From: Streptomyces sp. NBC_01275
GTDB lineage: Bacteria > Actinomycetota > Actinomycetes > Streptomycetales > Streptomycetaceae
Direction: 5' to 3'
Length of the DNA: 64,000 nt
Assembly (NCBI RefSeq): GCF_026340655.1
Contig: NZ_JAPEOZ010000001.1
Span: 8,680,001 to 8,744,000 of the forward strand
The position numbers and the translations under genes were made by a program. Positions within the stretch are counted from its first letter, which is position 1, and the number at the start of each line of letters is the position of its first letter. The notes below the pieces were generated by a model. The model saw only the letters and a list, made by a program, of their open reading frames with translations. It did no database searches and had not been told where the DNA came from. Of the stretch, positions 54,175 through 63,714 are shown piece after piece.

Positions 54175-54206
54175 GCCCCCGCCCCGGGATGTGCCGGGGC
54201 GGGGGC
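54175..54206 (+). terminator. Terminator hairpin after the NmrA-like gene
   Basis: A perfect 13-bp stem, GCCCCCGCCCCGG with its complement, around a six-base GATGTG loop, starting 56 bases after the stop codon. The rest of the 54119-54546 gap contains no gene I can support. Confidence 0.8.
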
Positions 54207-54546
54207 GCGTGAGGCTCGGACGGCCCAAAGGCATCGTGCGTACCGACAGGACGCGCAGCCTGCGGTCCAAGTGCGCGACGTCGATGGGAAATACGTGCGG
54301 AAGGTGTGCACGCCGCTCGCAGGTGACCACTCGCAGCGAAGGTTGAGCAGTTCTCAGCGAAGACTGGGGACTGATGGTTCTTCTCACCGATGGTTAAGTA
54401 CACAGGTCAGGGGTGCGTCGAAGGCCGGACAGAGGCAGCTGCTGCGGCTCCAGCACATGCGACTGTGCCACTGATGCCGCAGGGGCTCTGCATGCCTCTG
54501 GTCTACGGCACGCCCCGCGTTCGACGTTCATGCGCTCGATCTCACC

Positions 54547-56030
54547 GTGAGAGGTCACTTCATCGACGGGGTAGGCATTGGCTCCAGTGAAGACAGCGAG
54601 AGGGAACCTGTGAACGGTGAGGGCTTCATGCCGCAGTGGCCCCTTCCGGAGGGTGATGGCCTTCCGGTTCGTCAGCTTGTAGAGGGGACCTTGGCCCCCA
54701 TCGTCGTTCTCGACGCGCAGCTGCGCCATCTGTACGTCAACCCGGCATGGGCCCGGGTCAGCGGCTTGCCCGCCACTGCGTTCCTGGGACGAACGCTCGG
54801 GGAAGTGCTGCCGGACCTCCAGAGCCCAGACGACGTCCTGTTCGAGGTACTCGCAGACGGGCAACCTCGGGAGGCGACCATCGCAGGAACGACAGGAGTC
54901 TCCTCGCCGCTGGGGCAGAGGCTCTGGCGAGCGGTCTATCACCGGGTGGATCTGCCGGGACGCGACGCGCGTCTGTGCGGGATCGGCGTGGAGATCAGCA
55001 GTCTGCGCCGCTATCTGGACGATCTGGAGACCGCGCATCAGCGGCTTGCCCTGCTGGATGCCGCGGCCGCGCGCGTAGGCACGACGCTCGACATTGGAAC
55101 CACGTGCCAGGAGCTGGTCGACTTCCTGGCGCCCTCGCTCGCCGACATGGCCGCGGTGGGAATCATCGAAGAGGAGTTCACCGATGCTCCCCCGCCTCCT
55201 CCCGGCTTCCTGCGACTGCGCAAGGTGAGGGGCTCAGCGCCTCCTGGGATGGAATGGGTGCTGCACCAGCTGGGCGGACCAGGACCGTACGTCGACGTTC
55301 CCCGTGGCGTCGCAACAAGGCATTGCCTGGACAGCGGGCGGCCATGGCTGGGCAACCTGGCCTCGGACGAGCTGTTCCAGAAGGTGACCGTGGACCCCGA
55401 ACGGACCAAGATCTTCCGCGCGGCCGGCATCCACTCGCTCCTCATCACCCCGCTGATCACGGCAGGTCGCCCGGTCGGCGTCGTCCTTCTGGGCCGGGCC
55501 GACGCATCGCAGCCATTTGACGACAACGACCTCGTGACGCTCCAGGCGCTGGCCGGCCGGGCCGCCGTCTCCATCGACAGCGCGCGCCGCTACAGCTACG
55601 AACACACCATGGCGCTGGAACTCCAGCGGGCCCTGCTGTCCGAACCCCGCACCCCCCACCCCGCTGTGGCAGTGGCCGCCCGCTACCTCCCCTCCGGCCA
55701 CAGCGTCCTCGTCGGTGGGGACTGGTACGACTCGATCCCCCTGCCGGACTCCCGCACCTTGCTGGTCATGGGCGATGTGATGGGCCACGGCTTCCAGGCC
55801 GCTGTCGCCATGAGCCAGTACCGCTCTCTGCTGCGCACCATCGCCTCTTCCGGCGCGGGCGTCGACAAGATCCTCGGCGAGTTCGACCGCCAGGTCGCAC
55901 ACCTCGGCCTTGACCGCCTCGCCACCTGTCTTCTCGCGGTCATGGATCCGGATGCGGGCACCTGTACGACGGCCAGCGCCGGGCATCTGCCGCCCGCCGC
56001 CGTGCGACCGGACGGCAGCATCGGGAGTAC
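54547..56030 (+). pseudogene. PAS-GAF-SpoIIE (PP2C) phosphatase, 3' truncated
   Basis: PAS-like domain (LAPIVVLDAQLRHLYVNPAW, GRTLGEVLPDL), GAF domain (about residues 165-340, GIHSLLITPLITAGRPVGVV) and SpoIIE/RsbU phosphatase with the metal motifs GGDWYDS and GDVMGHGF and the block ASAGHLPP. After PDGSIG, near 56028, the phosphatase sequence ends and the frame continues to 56319 through unrelated DNA, so the last 50-100 residues of the PP2C fold are missing. Such proteins dephosphorylate anti-anti-sigma factors. The break coincides with element-type genes and an integrase tail. Confidence 0.8.
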
Positions 56031-56035
56031 CCCTC

Positions 56036-56365
56036 ATGCCCCAGCACCTTGGCTGGCTCATCACTCTCATCCCGGCGCTCGCGTTGCTGGTCCGGCTGAT
56101 GCGCCGCCCCAACCCGTGGGTGTCCGAGATTGCCTGCGCTCTGCGGGACCTGATCACCTTGCGCATGGTGCTCCGCGACACGGAACCAGAGCAGCGCGCG
56201 GATCTTCTCGACGCCCACCACGGCTGGCGGACCAAGGCCCCGGCGTCCCGCCCGGGCGGAGGACGTCAGAACAAGCCGACGACAGCCATCCTTTCTTCGA
56301 TGGACTACGCCGTGCTTGATCCGGCGGGTGCGAACACGACGACCTCCACCGACGCCCGAAGTTAA
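56036..56365 (+). CDS. Small membrane protein of element type
   Basis: 109 residues from the ATG at 56036: one hydrophobic helix (HLGWLITLIPALALLVRLMR), then WVSEIACALRDLITLRMVLR and a charged helix DTEPEQRADLLDAHHGWRTK, and a disordered tail. Length and layout resemble small plasmid-borne proteins. It begins right where the phosphatase gene is broken, so it arrived with the inserted DNA. No function assigned. Confidence 0.5.
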   Translation: MPQHLGWLITLIPALALLVRLMRRPNPWVSEIACALRDLITLRMVLRDTEPEQRADLLDAHHGWRTKAPASRPGGGRQNKPTTAILSSMDYAVLDPAGANTTTSTDARS

Positions 56366-56397
56366 GGTCCTTCGACAGTGACGCAGGCGGCTGCCAG

Positions 56398-56771
56398 GAG
56401 CGAACTCCCGGCAGCCGCAGTACGGCGTCTGGCCCTTCCTGGACCTCGGCAACCGGCGCATCACCGTCGGCGGCCACGTCCGCCCGCTCGACGACTTCAC
56501 CCGCCATGCTGTCCTGGACTGGCTCGCCTACCGTCGCAGCCGCCGGCCGAACGCCGAACACGGCCAACCCGCACCTGCTGATCACTCAGAAGACCGCCGT
56601 CGAGCTCGGCCCGGCCGGCAAGCTCTGGACCACCCGGGCCACCGCAACCTCACCGCCACCCTCGAACGGCTCCGCGCCGACCGCCAGCTCGAAGAGGCCC
56701 TCACCCACGGCGCCGACCCGCTCCACCTCGCCCTCGTCTTCGGCATCGACGAGAAGACGGCCATCCGCTAA
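56398..56771 (+). pseudogene. Site-specific integrase C-terminal remnant
   Basis: In shifting frames the plus strand reads WPFLDLGNRRITVGGHVRPL, then NPHLLITQKTAVELGPAGKL, then ATLERLRADRQLEEALTHGA and DPLHLALVFGIDEKTAIR with a stop. This is the C-terminal region of the tyrosine-recombinase-like integrases found in Streptomyces integrative elements. Several indels make it non-functional. Confidence 0.6.
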
Positions 56772-56868
56772 GCGGAGTCGACACGCGTGCTTCTGGATGA
56801 GGCTGCCGAGCAGCCATCGCGGCGAAACCCGCTCGACCTGGTTACCTCCTTGAAGAGATCCTTTGGGT

Positions 56869-57417
56869 ATGGAGTTTCTCTGCTACCACCGCGACCGGCC
56901 CGGCTCCGTAGCGCTGCGCGACGAGCTGCTGGAAAAGCATTGGTCCTACATGGACCGGTACGCGAAGGAGATGATCGCCCGGGGCCCGACCCTCGCCGAC
57001 CACGGCGACACACCCACCGGCAGCGTGCACATCCTCGACCTGCCCGATCCCGCCGCCGCCCGCGCGTTTGCCTTCGACGAGCCGAACTACCAGGCCGGCG
57101 TCTACCGGGACGTGCTGCTGCGACGGTGGCGCAACACGCTTGGGCGCACCATGTGGGACTTCCCCGGCGGTCGGACCGGCGGCAACCGGTACCTGGTGCT
57201 CGGCCTCGGCACGGGGCAGGCCGCCGACCTCGCGGTGCCGTCCGACCGGGACGAGCTGATCGCCTACGGGCCGCTGCTGTCCGACAACGGCGCCACCTGG
57301 CTGGGCACGGCTGCGTTGGTCCGGGCACCGGACCCGGAAACGGCACGCACCATCCTGACCCCGGACCGGTACGCCGACATCGAGGTGCACAACTGGCAGT
57401 TCGGCGGGCGGTCGTGA
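56869..57417 (+). CDS. YCII-domain protein
   Basis: 182 residues. The N-terminal half is a clear YCII-like fold (MEFLCYHRDRPGSVALRDEL, HWSYMDRYAKEMIARGPTLA, GSVHILDLPDPAAARAFAFD); the C-terminal half repeats the pattern in weaker form (YGPLLSDNGATWLGTAALVR, DPETARTILTPDRYADIEVH). These proteins are presumed hydrolases or dehydratases with a His/Asp pair; the reaction is mostly unknown. ATG at 56869 is preferred to TTG at 56863. It lies just after the integrase remnant and appears intact. Confidence 0.8.
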   Translation: MEFLCYHRDRPGSVALRDELLEKHWSYMDRYAKEMIARGPTLADHGDTPTGSVHILDLPDPAAARAFAFDEPNYQAGVYRDVLLRRWRNTLGRTMWDFPGGRTGGNRYLVLGLGTGQAADLAVPSDRDELIAYGPLLSDNGATWLGTAALVRAPDPETARTILTPDRYADIEVHNWQFGGRS

Positions 57418-58435
57418 TGACCGAGGACATCCAGGCCGACGTCACCGCCGAGGCCCTTCGGATCGCTCAGCATCCTTGTGTTCCACCCGAACCCACGGAC
57501 GCATGGACCTGACGCACACCGGCAGGCCCGTGGGTTCGCACTGAAGGGCCTTCGGTTTCCCTGAACCCACGGGGATCCTGGCCCCGGAGTCCTGTCCGTG
57601 ACCCACGGTGCAAAGTAGCCGCAGGGCCTGCCGGCCCTGGTTCCTCGCGCCTGACGCCTCGATAGCCCGAACGGGTGGTCGACAGAGGGGTGGGCGAACG
57701 TGCGTCGGGACTGGTCCCCGGAGGATGTGGTGGCGTGTTGGACGCAGGTGGGCAGCGACACGGACGCCGAGAACGAGTCGAACCACGTCGACACCCACGG
57801 CGCTTCCGTCGTCGGGTTCGCCTTCACCGAGCTGCTCAACTCCGTCTGCTGCCCAGGCATCGGCAGCAACCGGAGGCCTTCGCCATCTCACGGATTCAGA
57901 CCGTGTCTCGTCGCACAACCTCGAACAACCTGGCTGGGCAGTACAACTAGAGCAGTACCAGGATGACCGATTCATCTGCCAACCGCTGTGCACCCAGCCC
58001 CCCGAGGCATGGCAACAGCTCGTCGCCGTCGCGATCCCACTCCCCCGTCCCCATGCACCAGATACGCCCCAGCCACCAGGGAGTGATTACGCCGTAATCA
58101 CTCCAGGTCCAGTAGAGGGGGCGAATTAAGGTGGTATAGCCTCAGTTCTTGCGTCTCGGTGAAGCCTGGCGGCTTTCGCTGATGCCCAATGCGGTTTGCC
58201 GAGCAGCGAGTGCAGTGGACAGGGCGAGCCGGTGACGCGGCGTCGACGGATCGCTGCCAAGGCAGAGAGGGCTGGGGGTTACCTGCGCTGCGCAGTTCGT
58301 TCAGACTCAGAGTCACAACTGCCTCCGGTTCGCAGACGGCCCAACCGCCCTGGGCACCCGGGGGACGACGCGATGTGAGAGAAATGCCGGGATGCATCTC
58401 CTTCGAGAGAGCTGCCTGACGGGCCGGCGACGTGC
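57418..58435. other. Gene-poor gap with one possible transposase scrap
   Basis: About 1 kb without a supported gene. At 57700 a short frame begins RRDWSPEDVVACWTQ, faintly like the opening of a Tn3-type transposase, and decays within 35 codons. The composition is lower in GC than the surroundings. It contains a perfect 25-base palindrome at 58080-58104. Confidence 0.4.
58080..58104. promoter_or_regulatory. Perfect 25-base palindrome
   Basis: Arms GGAGTGATTACG and CGTAATCACTCC meet around a single C. The AT-containing arms stand out from the GC-rich background and have the size of a GntR, TetR or LacI-type operator. No promoter or gene start is adjacent within 300 bases on either strand. Confidence 0.6.
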
Positions 58436-58990
58436 TCAACCCATGGCTCGCGGAGTGTCCATGGATCGGGCGAAGTCGGCGAGCGCGTGGAAGTCGTTCT
58501 CGCGCAGTCCGATTCGCGGGTTGACGTGGTGCAGAAGCCCAGGGCCGCGGTGGTGGGCGGTCACGTATGCCTGGTCCAGATCGCTCTGTTCGTCGTCCAC
58601 CCAGGCGAAGGGACGGCCGTTGGCGTAGTCCACCAGGGGGCCGGTCTTCCAGTGGATCCCGTCGGGGCGTTCTTGAAACAAGGCGTCGCCGAAGTCGACG
58701 AAGGGGAGTTCGGGAAGGCCGAGCACCGGGGCGATCCACCGGTTGGCTTCGTCCATCCACGTGGTGGCCCAGCACAGCTCGTAGCCGAGCTGGAGCAGGT
58801 GTCGCCCGTGCTCTGGGTTGAGCCAGACCCGCAGGGGCCGCCGCCGGGCCGAGAGTCGGCGGTGTTCGTCTGGAGTTCCGCTGTCCTGGGGCACTCTGAG
58901 TGTGGTGTAGCCGTCGGGGCGCTTCTCCGGCTTGGCCGCATAGGGGTTGAGTGGCCCGTCGACGTCGAGAAACAGCAGTGGTCGGTTCAC
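58436..58990 (-). CDS. HAD-like hydrolase
   Basis: 184 residues, GTG start. Motif I is at the N-terminus (PLLFLDVDGPLNPYA, the two Asp typical of HAD nucleophile and acid), and the late Asp motif is in FAWVDDEQSDLDQAY. It belongs to the small secondary-structure-only HAD phosphatases common in actinomycetes. No pathway can be inferred from the neighbours, which are mobile DNA on both sides. Confidence 0.82.
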   Translation of the reverse strand: MNRPLLFLDVDGPLNPYAAKPEKRPDGYTTLRVPQDSGTPDEHRRLSARRRPLRVWLNPEHGRHLLQLGYELCWATTWMDEANRWIAPVLGLPELPFVDFGDALFQERPDGIHWKTGPLVDYANGRPFAWVDDEQSDLDQAYVTAHHRGPGLLHHVNPRIGLRENDFHALADFARSMDTPRAMG

Positions 58991-59096
58991 GATCTCCCCC
59001 GGTCCTGCTCAATATCGGCTGCGCCGTGGAAGCGTAGCTGCAGCGATTGTCTCGGCGTCGGGCTGGTTTGATGTGATGATCCCGGCGTGGTGGGTG

Positions 59097-59852
59097 TGAT
59101 CACGGCATCGGAGCCGTCCTGGACAGCCCGTTCGCCGGGCTGAGTCCGCGCTGTTTCGGCAAGTTGGTGACCACGCTGCGGCGCGACGGAGCGGACGCGG
59201 TCCGCCGGGGCCGGTCGTGGAGCCTGTCACTGAAAGACCGGGTGCTGCTGGTCACGGCGTACTGGCGCACGAACTTGATGCTGCGCCAGCTTGCCCCGCT
59301 GTTCGGCGTCTCGAAGTCTGCAGCCGACCGCGTCATCGGCCACATCGGCCCTCTTCTCGCGCTCCGGCCCCGCAGGGTTCCGTAGGGACACTGTGCTCAT
59401 TGTGGACGGCACCTTTGGTTCCCACCCGCGACCACTCGGTGGCTGAGCAGTCCAAGAATTACCGCTACTCCACGAACCGCCAGGTCGTCATCGATGCCGC
59501 CAGCCGCCTGATCGTTGTGGTTGGCAGGCCGCTTCCCGGCAACCGCAACGACTGCAAGGCGTGGGAGGAATCCGGGGCCAAGGCCGCCATCGGCAACACC
59601 ACGACGATCGCCGACGGCGGCTACCCGGGCACCGGCCTGGTGATGCCCCACCGGCGCCGCAAAGGCGAAGAACTCCCCAGCTGGAAGCAGGAACACAACA
59701 AGTTGCACAAACGGGTCCGTGCCCGCGTCGAGCATGTCTTCGCCCGCATGAAGTCCTGGAAGATCCCGCGCGACTGCCGCCTCAGAGGCGACGGCGTGCA
59801 CCACGCCATGAGCGGCATCGCCCGCCTGCACAACCTCGCCCTCGCCGGATAA
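59097..59852 (+). pseudogene. IS5-family transposase, frameshifted
   Basis: First part: SPFAGLSPRCFGKLVTTLRR, LMLRQLAPLFGVSKSAADRV, ending prematurely at 59385. Then a few codons of another frame (TVLIVDGT), then a third: DHSVAEQSKNYRYSTNRQVV, GRPLPGNRNDCKAW, TTIADGGYPGTGLVMPHRRR, RVRARVEHVFARMKSWKIPR to the stop at 59852. At least two indels near 59380-59420 inactivate it. Remnants of the same family lie at 45.8 and 46.2 kb. Its 3' end abuts a broken aldehyde dehydrogenase gene, which it probably interrupted. Confidence 0.82.
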
Positions 59853-59856
59853 TCGG

Positions 59857-60156
59857 GGCGCCCATCTCCAGCGTGATGGTGGCCGCGAGCTCCTCGGAGT
59901 GCTTCTGCATCCCCTCGGCCAGGCGCCGTATGACGGCGATGCGGTCGGCCGGCGACGTCGACGATCATCCGGGGAAGGCGGCGAGCGCTGTGTCCACCGC
60001 CTTGTCCACGTCCTCGGCCGTGCCCTCGTGCACGGAGGCGATCACGGACTCGTCGGCCGGGTTCACGACGTCGAACAGCGGTCCGGAACCCTCGACCGGG
60101 CGGCCGTCGATCCAGTGGGACGGAGCGGGAAAAGGAACCTCACGATGTGCGTTCAT
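59857..60156 (-). pseudogene. Aldehyde dehydrogenase, N-terminal fragment
   Basis: From the ATG at 60156: APSHWIDGRPVEGSGPLFDV, VNPADESVIASVHEGTAEDV, DKAVDTALAAFPG, then a stop at 59965; one frame away it continues as ADRIAVIRRLAEGMQKHSEE and LAATITLEMG up to the IS5 end. These are the first 95 or so residues of an ALDH. It carries a frameshift and lacks the remaining 80 percent, replaced by the IS. Confidence 0.8.
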
Positions 60157-60335
60157 GCCTTCAAGAGAACAGCGAACGGCGCACGGCATCCATGCTCCCT
60201 CATGCCCATGATCCGGGTCACTCTGCTGCCCTGCCCTGCCGGTCGGTGCGCCGTACGTCCGACGCGAACGGCGCGGTCGGCCTCCCGTTCCAGGGGGCGC
60301 GGCGGGCGGACCGCGGCTTGGCCGGACGAAGCCCG

Positions 60336-60646
60336 TCAGGCGGGCGTGACGGTCGGGTGGTCGGTGTATCCGGTCGTGTCGCCGCCGTAGTAGCTCTTCG
60401 GGTCGGACGTGTTGTACGGGCCCTCGGTCCTGAGGCGGGTGATGAGGTCCGGGTTGGCCAGGTAGGGGCGGCCCAGGGCTACCGCGTCGGCGATGCCCCC
60501 CTCCAGTGCCTCGGCCACCGCCGTGGGCGGCGCGTGCTCGTCGTAGAGGGGGTTGAGGACGAACGTGCCCGGCCAGGCGGCGCGCATCGTGAGGGTGAGG
60601 TCGCGTTCCCCGGTCTCGCGCATGTGGACGTAGGCGATTCACTCCA
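60336..60646 (-). pseudogene. Old-yellow-enzyme (alkene reductase) C-terminal fragment
   Basis: The minus strand reads AYVHMRETGERDLTLTMRAA, LNPLYDEHAPPTAVAEALEG, DAVALGRPYLANPDLITRLR, SYYGGDTTGYTDHPTVTPA: the last 100 residues of an FMN-dependent alkene reductase such as NemA/Oye. The 5' two thirds are absent; upstream sequence at 60647 is unrelated. Another deletion scar. Confidence 0.8.
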
Positions 60647-61154
60647 ACACGCACCGGCCAGCGAAGCTGAAGCATCGCAGGGTGGGGGAGTTCCGGGAGG
60701 CGCCGCTGCCCCGCTCGGAACGGGAGGGGATCGAACGCTACGAGGAGAAGCACGGCACGACGAAGGAGGGTATCTGCTGCGGGGGCCGAGCGGGTGCTAC
60801 ACGGAGCCGGTGGAACGCCGGCGCGTCCGCGCACTCTGCGATGAGCTGCTGGTAGTGGACGGGATGGGGATGTACGGCTTCCGGCACCGCTCGCCTCCAA
60901 CGCGCCGCCACGGGAACTCGGCGCGAATCAGGGTCGTGGCCCTTCGCCCGCGAGAACCCCACATCGAGGAGCAGCCCACCCAGCGGCTGTCCTGCTATGA
61001 GCTGCGATTCCGGTCTCCGCGGGCTGGGACGGTCCTTTTCGAACTCACGACTGGGACTTGATCCATTTCCGGTCCACGCCCTGGAAGCCGACGGGCCACG
61101 AGCCGGCGCCCCGAGCGACCGTGTGACAGTGAACGAAGCGTTCTGGACGACGTT
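60647..61154. other. Gene-poor gap between scars
   Basis: No ORF with convincing codon use or ribosome site. A plus-strand stretch (REAPLPRSEREGIERYEEKH) looks like a coding scrap but has no start and no known family. Codon bias is poorer than in real genes here. Confidence 0.35.
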
Positions 61155-62339
61155 TCAGTGGTGATGTCCGTTCTGTCCACGGGCGTGGTCGTGCTCGTTC
61201 TCGGCGCCGTCGGGCGCCTCGCCCATCATCCGCAGCATGGCCGGGCCGCCGGTGCGCCAGAACCGAACGAGCAGGGCCGCGGCCAGCAGCATGAAGGCGA
61301 TGTTGAGCCAGGTGGTGTAGTTCCAGGTGATCCCTTCCTCGGGGATCTTCGCGTCCGCCTGGTCGGGGACCAGACCCAGTCCTCCGAAGACGAACTCGAC
61401 GACATACCCGGCGACCGCCATCGCCGTGAAGAAGGTGACCAGGAGGAACACGGCCATCCGGGTGCCGTAGTACTTCCGGTAGATGTTGAGGATCGGGAGG
61501 ATCAGCAGGTCGGCGTAGATGAAGGCGATCACGCCGCCGAAGCTGATCCCGCCCTTCCACAGCACTACGGCCAGTGGCACGTTGCCGATGGAGCAGACGA
61601 ACGTCGCGATCGCCACCAGCGGTCCGACGAGCGGCCCGATCAGCTTGGCGGCGAGCGGATCGTCCGCCAGGAAGAACGTCTGCCAGAACTCGTCCGGCAC
61701 CCAGGCGGCGATCGCCCCCGCGATCAGGAGCCCGGCCACCAGGTCACGCAGGATCGCCGCCCACTCCATGACGAAGATGTGCGATACGGACGTGAAGCCG
61801 TCCCGCGAGAACAGCCTGTGCGCGAAGCCGCCCTCGCCCCGCAAGGACATGTCCATCGCCGCATGGCCCTCCATCGATCCGGCCACGCCGCGTTCGGCCT
61901 GGTCCCGGGCCCGGCGCAGGAGCCGCTCGCGCAGGAGGATCCGGAACAGCGCGGCGAGTACGACGATCATGATCGGGCCGCCGACGAACTCCGCGGCCGT
62001 GAACTGCCAGCCCATCAACAGGGCCAGGATCACGCCGAGTTCGATCACCAGGTTGGTGGAGGCGATCTCGAAGGCCATCGCCGCCGTGAAGTCCGCGCCC
62101 TTGCGGAAGAGGGAGCGCGCGAGGGCCACGGCCGCGTAGGAGCAGGAGGACGAGGCCGCGCCGAGCCCGGCGGACACGGCGAGGGTACGTGGCCGGTCGT
62201 CGCCGAGCAGCCGTACGACCGTGGAGCGGCGCACCACTGCCTGCACGACGGCGGAGAGCGTGAAGCCGAGGATCAGCGCCCAGGTGACCTCCCAGGTCAT
62301 CGACCCGGCAATGGACAACGCGTGCCCGATCGCCTCCAT
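61155..62339 (-). CDS. Permease of the ArsP/YraQ (DUF318) type
   Basis: 394 residues, eight to ten membrane helices. LGAASSSCSYAAVALARSLF near the N-terminus and TFVCSIGNVPLAVVLWKGGI in the C-terminal half are the two conserved Cys-containing half-repeats of this family, and the C-terminus is His-rich (HDHARGQNGHHH). Relatives export trivalent or organic arsenicals or transport metals. The CsoR-like palindrome 45 bases upstream of the ATG suggests control by a metal sensor, perhaps copper. Confidence 0.85.
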   Translation of the reverse strand: MEAIGHALSIAGSMTWEVTWALILGFTLSAVVQAVVRRSTVVRLLGDDRPRTLAVSAGLGAASSSCSYAAVALARSLFRKGADFTAAMAFEIASTNLVIELGVILALLMGWQFTAAEFVGGPIMIVVLAALFRILLRERLLRRARDQAERGVAGSMEGHAAMDMSLRGEGGFAHRLFSRDGFTSVSHIFVMEWAAILRDLVAGLLIAGAIAAWVPDEFWQTFFLADDPLAAKLIGPLVGPLVAIATFVCSIGNVPLAVVLWKGGISFGGVIAFIYADLLILPILNIYRKYYGTRMAVFLLVTFFTAMAVAGYVVEFVFGGLGLVPDQADAKIPEEGITWNYTTWLNIAFMLLAAALLVRFWRTGGPAMLRMMGEAPDGAENEHDHARGQNGHHH

Positions 62340-62383
62340 GGACCCACCCCTTCCCGAGGTGTTTCTGGTGTCGGCTGAGACCC

Positions 62384-62398
62384 TACCCCTAGGGGGTA
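62384..62398 (-). promoter_or_regulatory. CsoR-like metal-sensor operator
   Basis: TACCCCTAGGGGGTA, with TACCCC/GGGGTA arms, lies about 45-60 bases before the permease ATG. G/C-tract palindromes of this type bracketed by TA are bound by copper-sensing CsoR-family repressors in Streptomyces. No csoR gene is in the window. Confidence 0.6.
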
Positions 62399-62573
62399 TA
62401 TCTTGTGGGTCCTCGGCGTGCCTGCGCTTGAGGGGGAAGGCACTCACAGGGACTGAAGTGCCGGCCTGCCGAGTGAGTCGGTCATGGGTGCAGGCCGGGA
62501 ACGTCTCCTCCCGTGCCGGTGCCGGCGGATGCTTCAGCCGCCGGAGGGCCCTGGCGCGATGATCGACAGCCAG

Positions 62574-63404
62574 TCAGAGCGCCGCAGCCAGCATCTGGTC
62601 CATCGACGGACCCGACATCTGCAGACCCGGCAGCAGCCAGTCCTGGAACGGGGCGAGCACGGCCAGCACGAGGAGGGCGACGCCCACCGCCCAGCTGAGC
62701 CAGGGGCCGCCCCGCCACAGCTTCTCCAGGAAGATCACCGCCGCCAGCCCCGCCATCGCCGCCACGTTCATGACCCCGAGCGGGATCAGGACGATCATCA
62801 GCCCCCAGCAGCAGCCGACGCAGTAGAGCCCGTGGTGCGCGCCCACCCGCAGATCCTTCGCCCACGGCCGGAACCGCGCGTACCGCAACAGCTGGAACAT
62901 CGGGCTGCGGCAGTGCCGCAGACAGACCCGCTTCAGCGGCCCGAACTGCTGGACTCCCGCCAGCAGGAACGCGCCCGCGCCGATCCAGCGCCCCGACTCG
63001 GGGTGGGTGTCGACCAGGTGCCCCGTCGCCGCCAGGGCCCCGTACACCAGCAGTCCGAACCCGGCCCAGGCCAGCAGATAGCCGCCGACGAATTCGGTGA
63101 GGCGCAGCGCACGGACACGGCCCGCGGTGCTGCGGTTGATCGCCTGTACCCAGGTGAGAGCCACGGGCGCCAGCGACGGCAGCATCATCGCCGCCATCAT
63201 GACCACCCACAGGAGCAGGAAGAGCGGGAGCGCCAGACCCATGGTGCCCGGCTCCATCCCCATGTCGCGGGACTGCGCGGCCGTGAGCACCCACGCCAGA
63301 GCGGCGATCAGGGTCAGAAGAAGCCAGCCGAGGGCCAGATCACGCCTCGGCAGCAGGACCCCAGGCCGGGTGGGCTCCGGCGGGGCGAGCCGGAGATGCG
63401 GCAC
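62574..63404 (-). CDS. DUF2182 membrane protein
   Basis: 276 residues from the GTG at 63404 (GGGAGGC five bases upstream). About seven membrane helices with the family motifs MMAAMMLPSLAPV, LKRVCLRHCRSPM and YCVGCCWGLMIVLIPLGVMN; the Cys/Met/His residues suggest metal binding. Its function is unknown, but the family nearly always pairs with DUF1326 proteins, as here with the divergent gene at 63715. Confidence 0.88.
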   Translation of the reverse strand: MPHLRLAPPEPTRPGVLLPRRDLALGWLLLTLIAALAWVLTAAQSRDMGMEPGTMGLALPLFLLLWVVMMAAMMLPSLAPVALTWVQAINRSTAGRVRALRLTEFVGGYLLAWAGFGLLVYGALAATGHLVDTHPESGRWIGAGAFLLAGVQQFGPLKRVCLRHCRSPMFQLLRYARFRPWAKDLRVGAHHGLYCVGCCWGLMIVLIPLGVMNVAAMAGLAAVIFLEKLWRGGPWLSWAVGVALLVLAVLAPFQDWLLPGLQMSGPSMDQMLAAAL

Positions 63405-63714
63405 GGCATGCCTCCCAAGGACGCCCGCCGCTTCGGGGGCCGCGATGAGCACTCCGAAGACATCTCCAGCAGATCACAGAACCGCCGGCCTCAAAAGCGG
63501 AGGACCGGGACCCGGGCGGCAGCCCTCATGACAGTGACCGGGCCCACCCGGTGCGTCGACGACCGCGACGGAGGTCGCCCCAGGGCGACGTATGCGTGCC
63601 GGCGTCCCCATCAGTCCCTCCCGGTTCCCCTCGCCTCCGAAGGCCGCTTCGCTTTCGCGTCGGCGAGGAGCACCCTGGAAGTGACACCGCTCCGTACCGG
63701 AGAGGAGGAGCGAG
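63405..63714. other. Divergent promoter region of the DUF2182/DUF1326 pair
   Basis: 310 bases between the two divergent genes. It should hold both promoters. I see no palindrome or repeat clear enough to assign. Confidence 0.4.

Noticed and set aside
57700..57966. An intact 88-residue gene
   Set aside because: Only the first 15 residues look like protein; the remainder has poor codon bias and no family.
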